Source of the DNA: an uncultured bacterium
GTDB taxonomy: Bacteria; Actinomycetota; Coriobacteriia; Coriobacteriales; Coriobacteriaceae
NCBI GenBank assembly: GCA_905216145.1
Contig: CAJMST010000001.1
Location: 62,001-126,000, forward strand
Direction: 5' to 3'
DNA: 64,000 nt
Position 1 is the first letter of the stretch. The number at the start of each line of letters is the position of its first letter. This document shows, piece by piece, positions 60,782 through 64,000 of the stretch. Position numbers and translations under genes: made by a program. The notes under the pieces were generated by a model. It was not told the DNA's origin, did no database searches, and saw only the letters and a list, made by a program, of their open reading frames with translations.

Positions 60782-62029
60782 CTAGCTCCTCGTATATCTA
60801 CGCAGCGCGATGGCGGCGTTGTGCCCGCCAAAGCCTAGGTTGGTCGAAAGCGCCCAGGTAAGGTCGGCGCGAACTGCGCGATTGGGCGTGTAGTCAAGAT
60901 CGCAGGCGGGATCGGGCGTGCGGTAGTTAATGGTCGGCGGCACCACGCCCTGCTCGAGCGCCATGGCGCAGGCCATGACCTCGATGGCGCCCGTGGCACC
61001 GATCATGTGGCCGGTCATCGACTTAGTCGACGAGACGTGCGCGGCGCGCGCCGCGTCCTCGCCGAGCGCACGCTTAATGCCCGCCGTCTCGGACGAATCG
61101 TTGAGCTTGGTCGATGTGCCGTGGGCATTGATGTAGAGACCCTCGGATGGCTTGACGTCGCCCTCGGTCACCGCCAGCGATATCGCGCGGGCAATGCCGG
61201 CAGCCTCGGGATCAGGGCTCGTGATGTGATAGGCATCATCGGTGTTGCCGTAGCCCACGACCTCGGCATAAATGTGCGCACCGCGCGTCTGCGCATGTTC
61301 CATGCTCTCGAGCACGAGCACGCAGGCGCCCTCGCCCATCACAAAGCCGTCGCGGTCTGCATCGAACGGACGGCAGGCCGTCGCGGGATCGGGGTTGGTG
61401 GTCAATGCGCGGCAGGACGTAAAGCCCGCAACGGCATCGGGGATAATTGCAGCCTCGGCGCCGCCCGCGAGGATCGCGTCGGCATAGCCGTGCTTGATGG
61501 CGCGGAACGCCTCGCCCACCGCATGGGCCGAGGTGGCGCACGCGGTCACCACGGGCAGGGTCGGCCCCTTTGCTTTGTGACGGATTGCGATGTTGCCCGA
61601 TGCCATGTTGGGGATCATCATCGCGATCATGTAAGGCGATGCGCGGCGGGGCCCACGGTCGGCAATCGTATGGACGTTATCGACGAGCGTCGTCATGCCG
61701 CCCACGCCCGAGCCCACGTAGACGCCCAGGCGCTCGCGATCGATGGCGCCTTCGACATCAAAGCCCGCATCGTGCATTGCCTCGTCCGAAGCCGCCATCG
61801 CAAACTGAACGCAGGGGTCCAGATGCTTGGCGTCACGCTTGCCAAAGTACTCGTTGCCGTCAAAGCCCTTGACCTCGGCCGCCACCTTGACGGCAAATGC
61901 ATCGGTATCGAAGTGCGTAATCGGGCCGATGCCGCACGTGCCAGCGCACATTGCCGCCCAGGTGGCAAGCGCGGTGTTGCCGAGCGGCGATACGGCACCT
62001 ATGCCGGTGATTGCAACTCTCTGTTCCAT
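60782..62029 (-). CDS. fabF: 3-oxoacyl-ACP synthase II
   Basis: 415 aa, ATG at 62029 (GAGGAG upstream; an ATG at 62032 is equally near). The condensing-enzyme triad is Cys164 in VTACATSAHAVGEAF, His in NAHGTSTKLND and His in KSMTGHMIGATG. It elongates acyl-ACP and lies between fabG and accB. Confidence 0.95.
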   Translation of the reverse strand: MEQRVAITGIGAVSPLGNTALATWAAMCAGTCGIGPITHFDTDAFAVKVAAEVKGFDGNEYFGKRDAKHLDPCVQFAMAASDEAMHDAGFDVEGAIDRERLGVYVGSGVGGMTTLVDNVHTIADRGPRRASPYMIAMMIPNMASGNIAIRHKAKGPTLPVVTACATSAHAVGEAFRAIKHGYADAILAGGAEAAIIPDAVAGFTSCRALTTNPDPATACRPFDADRDGFVMGEGACVLVLESMEHAQTRGAHIYAEVVGYGNTDDAYHITSPDPEAAGIARAISLAVTEGDVKPSEGLYINAHGTSTKLNDSSETAGIKRALGEDAARAAHVSSTKSMTGHMIGATGAIEVMACAMALEQGVVPPTINYRTPDPACDLDYTPNRAVRADLTWALSTNLGFGGHNAAIALRRYTRS

Positions 62030-62068
62030 CATGGTCTCCTCATCCAAGCCGTTCTTCGGCCCTGATTT

Positions 62069-62842
62069 CTACATCGCCATTCCGCCGTCAACGCGTACAA
62101 CCTCGCCCGTAATGTAGGAAGCCGCATCGCTCGCCAAAAAGCGCACCACGCCGGCCACTTCCTCGGGGCGCGCCATGCGCTTAAGGGGAATCTGCTCCTC
62201 GGTTGCCGCACGAACCTTTTCCGAAAGCTTTGCCGTCATATCTGTCTCGACAAACCCGGGGGCGACCGCGTTCACTCGTACACCGCGGGGCGCAAGCTCG
62301 CGCGCCACCGCCTTGGTCAGGCCGATCAGGCCCGCCTTGGAGGCAGCGTAGTTGGCCTGCCCGGCATTGCCCATCAGGCCCACAACCGAGCTCATGTTGA
62401 CGACGCAGCCGCCGCGCTGGCGCATAAAGGTCTTGGTGAGCGCGCGCGTCGTGTTAAACGTTCCTTTAAGGTTGACATCGAGCACGCGATCGAAGGCGTC
62501 ATCGCCCATGCGCATGAGCAGGCCATCGCGGGTGATGCCAGCGTTGTTGACGAGCGCCCAAATGGAGTCAAAGTCGTTGAGGACCGCTTCCACGCACGCG
62601 TTGACGGCAGCGGGGTCGGCCACGTCGCATTGATATGAGCGCGCCGTGGCGCCAGCCGCCTCGCAGGCGTCGCACGTCTCGCGCGCCGCATCGACGCTGC
62701 CGGCATAGACGACGGCGATATCGTAGCCATCCTCCGCCAGACCGATAGCGCAGGCGCGGCCGATACCCCGCGAGCCGCCCGTGACCAGTGCCACGCGACG
62801 TGAGTCGTTGCGCTCGAGCGCGCCATTGTTCAAGTTGCCCAT
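62069..62842 (-). CDS. fabG: 3-oxoacyl-ACP reductase
   Basis: 257 aa SDR enzyme. The cofactor motif is ALVTGGSRGIGRA, with NNAG (VNNAGITRDGLL) and the catalytic YAASKAG. The C-terminal YITGEVVRVDGGMAM is standard FabG. It has an extra N-terminal extension of about 15 residues. Confidence 0.95.
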   Translation of the reverse strand: MGNLNNGALERNDSRRVALVTGGSRGIGRACAIGLAEDGYDIAVVYAGSVDAARETCDACEAAGATARSYQCDVADPAAVNACVEAVLNDFDSIWALVNNAGITRDGLLMRMGDDAFDRVLDVNLKGTFNTTRALTKTFMRQRGGCVVNMSSVVGLMGNAGQANYAASKAGLIGLTKAVARELAPRGVRVNAVAPGFVETDMTAKLSEKVRAATEEQIPLKRMARPEEVAGVVRFLASDAASYITGEVVRVDGGMAM

Positions 62843-62872
62843 GTCATTCCTTTCGGGTTACAGCCCTGTGGA

Positions 62873-63799
62873 CTATGCGAGCTCGTCGGCAATAGCTGCG
62901 ACCTGCTCGGCCGTCTCGCACGAATACACACGAACGTCGCTCAGCGTACGCTTGACCAGGCCGGACAGCGTTTTGCCGGGGCCGACCTCAATAAATGTGT
63001 CGATGCCTTGATCCTGCAGAGCATGCAGCGTATCGACCCAGCGTACGGCATGGCTCACCTGATTGGCCAAGACATCCGATGCCGTCTGGGGATCCGCCGG
63101 ATAGGGCGCCGCTGTCATATTTGCCAAAACAGGAATGAGCAACGGGGACGGCGCGTGACCGGCCTCAATATATGCGGCAAGGCCACAGGTCGCCTCGGCC
63201 ATATAGGGGCTATGAAATGCACCCGACACCGCGACCTTCATGGCGCGGCCGCCAGCCTCTTTTACTAGGACGTCGAGCTCCTGCAGCGCCTCGGGCGCTC
63301 CGGCCACAACCGTCTGCTGTGGGCTGTTGTAGTTGACTGGCCAGCAGTCCTCGCCGGCCTGTTTTGCCAGGCCCTCGACTTGCGCCGCATCGAGCTTGAT
63401 GACGGCGCGCATGCCGCCCGGATGGCGCTCGGCAGCCGCGGCCATCAGCGCCGCGCGCTCGCACACGAGCTCAAAGCCCGCTCGCGTATCGAACGCCCCC
63501 GCAAAGGTGAGCGTGGCGACCTCGCCCAGCGAGAATCCCGCACAGGCGGCAGGTACCACGCCGCGCTCACGCAGGGCGGCAGCCGCTGCCAGGTCGTGCA
63601 CGAACACGCAAGGCTGCGTGTTCTCGGTCTGCGAGAGCTCCTCCTTGGAGGCGCTCCGGCACTGCTCGCTCGTCCCCGGGCGCACCTCATCGGCAATGGC
63701 GAACACCTCGGCAGCCGCCGGCGATGTCTCGATCAAGTCGACGCCCATCGCGGGGTGCTGGGCACCCTGGCCGGCAAACAAAAACGCTACGCCACCCAT
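62873..63799 (-). CDS. fabD: malonyl-CoA:ACP transacylase
   Basis: 308 aa from the ATG at 63799 (a GTG at 63805 is possible). FLFAGQGAQHPAMG is the N-terminal motif and the active-site Ser is in CAGFSLGEV, with AAVISGAFHS-like VAVSGAFHSPYM after it. It overlaps closely with the end of the upstream fabK-like gene. Confidence 0.95.
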   Translation of the reverse strand: MGGVAFLFAGQGAQHPAMGVDLIETSPAAAEVFAIADEVRPGTSEQCRSASKEELSQTENTQPCVFVHDLAAAAALRERGVVPAACAGFSLGEVATLTFAGAFDTRAGFELVCERAALMAAAAERHPGGMRAVIKLDAAQVEGLAKQAGEDCWPVNYNSPQQTVVAGAPEALQELDVLVKEAGGRAMKVAVSGAFHSPYMAEATCGLAAYIEAGHAPSPLLIPVLANMTAAPYPADPQTASDVLANQVSHAVRWVDTLHALQDQGIDTFIEVGPGKTLSGLVKRTLSDVRVYSCETAEQVAAIADELA

Positions 63800-64000
63800 G
63801 CGCACGCACCCTTCAGGACGTGCTCGGCGCCATCGACCAGGTCGTCAACGATTTCGCGTGCGCTCTGGCGCTCGTTGACCATGCCGGCAATCTGTCCACA
63901 CAAAAACGAACCCTCTTCGTAGTTGCCGTCCTTGGCGGCCTTACGCAGCGCACCGGTTCCCATAGCACCGAGCTCCTCGGCACTCGCGCCGGAACCCTCG
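63787..64000 (-). CDS. fabK: enoyl-ACP reductase FabK (C-terminal part)
   Basis: Only the last 70 codons are in the window, translating as ELGAMGTGALRKAAKDGN, then SFLCGQIAGMVNERQSAREI to a TAG stop at 63787-63789. The pattern fits the C-terminus of FabK, the flavin-dependent enoyl reductase of the nitronate-monooxygenase family. It overlaps the fabD start. The gene continues past the right edge. Confidence 0.75.
   Translation of the reverse strand, partial: EGSGASAEELGAMGTGALRKAAKDGNYEEGSFLCGQIAGMVNERQSAREIVDDLVDGAEHVLKGACAWVA

Overview
The window is high-GC bacterial DNA that looks like a Coriobacteriia gut actinobacterium, most likely Collinsella or a close relative. The basis is the fab/acc operon with a fused accDA and fabK, the zinc-type S14 and L36, and an anaerobic purine-catabolism gene set with selenium-dependent molybdenum hydroxylase accessory genes. 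No database search was possible, so the genus is an inference.

Layout. (1) 1-7204, minus strand: the distal half of the ribosomal superoperon (rplE, rpsN, rpsH, rplF, rplR, rpsE, rpmD, rplO, secY, adk, map, infA, rpmJ, rpsM, with rpsM cut by the window edge). (2) 7205-47290: about 40 kb of non-ribosomal DNA lying exactly where rplX and rplE are normally adjacent. (3) 47351-53139, minus strand: the proximal half (rplC, rplD, rplW, rplB, rpsS, rplV, rpsC, rplP, rpmC, rpsQ, rplN, rplX), now closed by its own intrinsic terminator. rpsJ is not found upstream of rplC. (4) 53407-64000: a large perfect inverted repeat, a phosphoglycerate-mutase-like gene, a cation efflux gene, a PTS EIIC gene, and the fatty-acid operon fabK-fabD-fabG-fabF-accB-fabZ-accC-accDA.

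The 40-kb block is dominated by an anaerobic purine/urate degradation locus in two parts. The left part (7.5-17.5 kb) has xdhC, yqeB, yqeC, a hydantoinase, a mocA-like gene, ygeW, ygeY, ygeX and a PAS/HTH regulator. The right part (30.6-41.4 kb) has a selenium-type xanthine dehydrogenase, a polyferredoxin, ygfK, ssnA, an NCS2 purine permease, a second PAS/HTH regulator and ridA. A plausible scheme is that the permease imports a purine, and the Mo-hydroxylase with ferredoxin and YgfK carries out the redox steps. SsnA and the hydantoinase then hydrolyse ring intermediates. YgeW, YgeY and YgeX finish the carbon skeleton, and RidA clears the 2-aminoacrylate released by YgeX.

A roughly 13-kb accessory island (17.6-30.5 kb) splits the purine locus. 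It carries a GmrSD-type nuclease, a DEDDh exonuclease coupled to a large frameshifted protein of unknown family, two AAA ATPases (DUF4143-type and DUF234-type) and an AbiEi-like gene. It is rich in unusual DNA: five iterons of exactly 23 bp, a 25-bp-arm palindrome, and nine copies of a roughly 49-nt palindromic repeat at 61-62-bp period on both sides of the AbiEi-like gene. The right end of the 40-kb block (41.7-46.9 kb) holds a U32 protein, an RluA pseudouridine synthase, and a DeoR regulator with a Gfo/Idh/MocA oxidoreductase.
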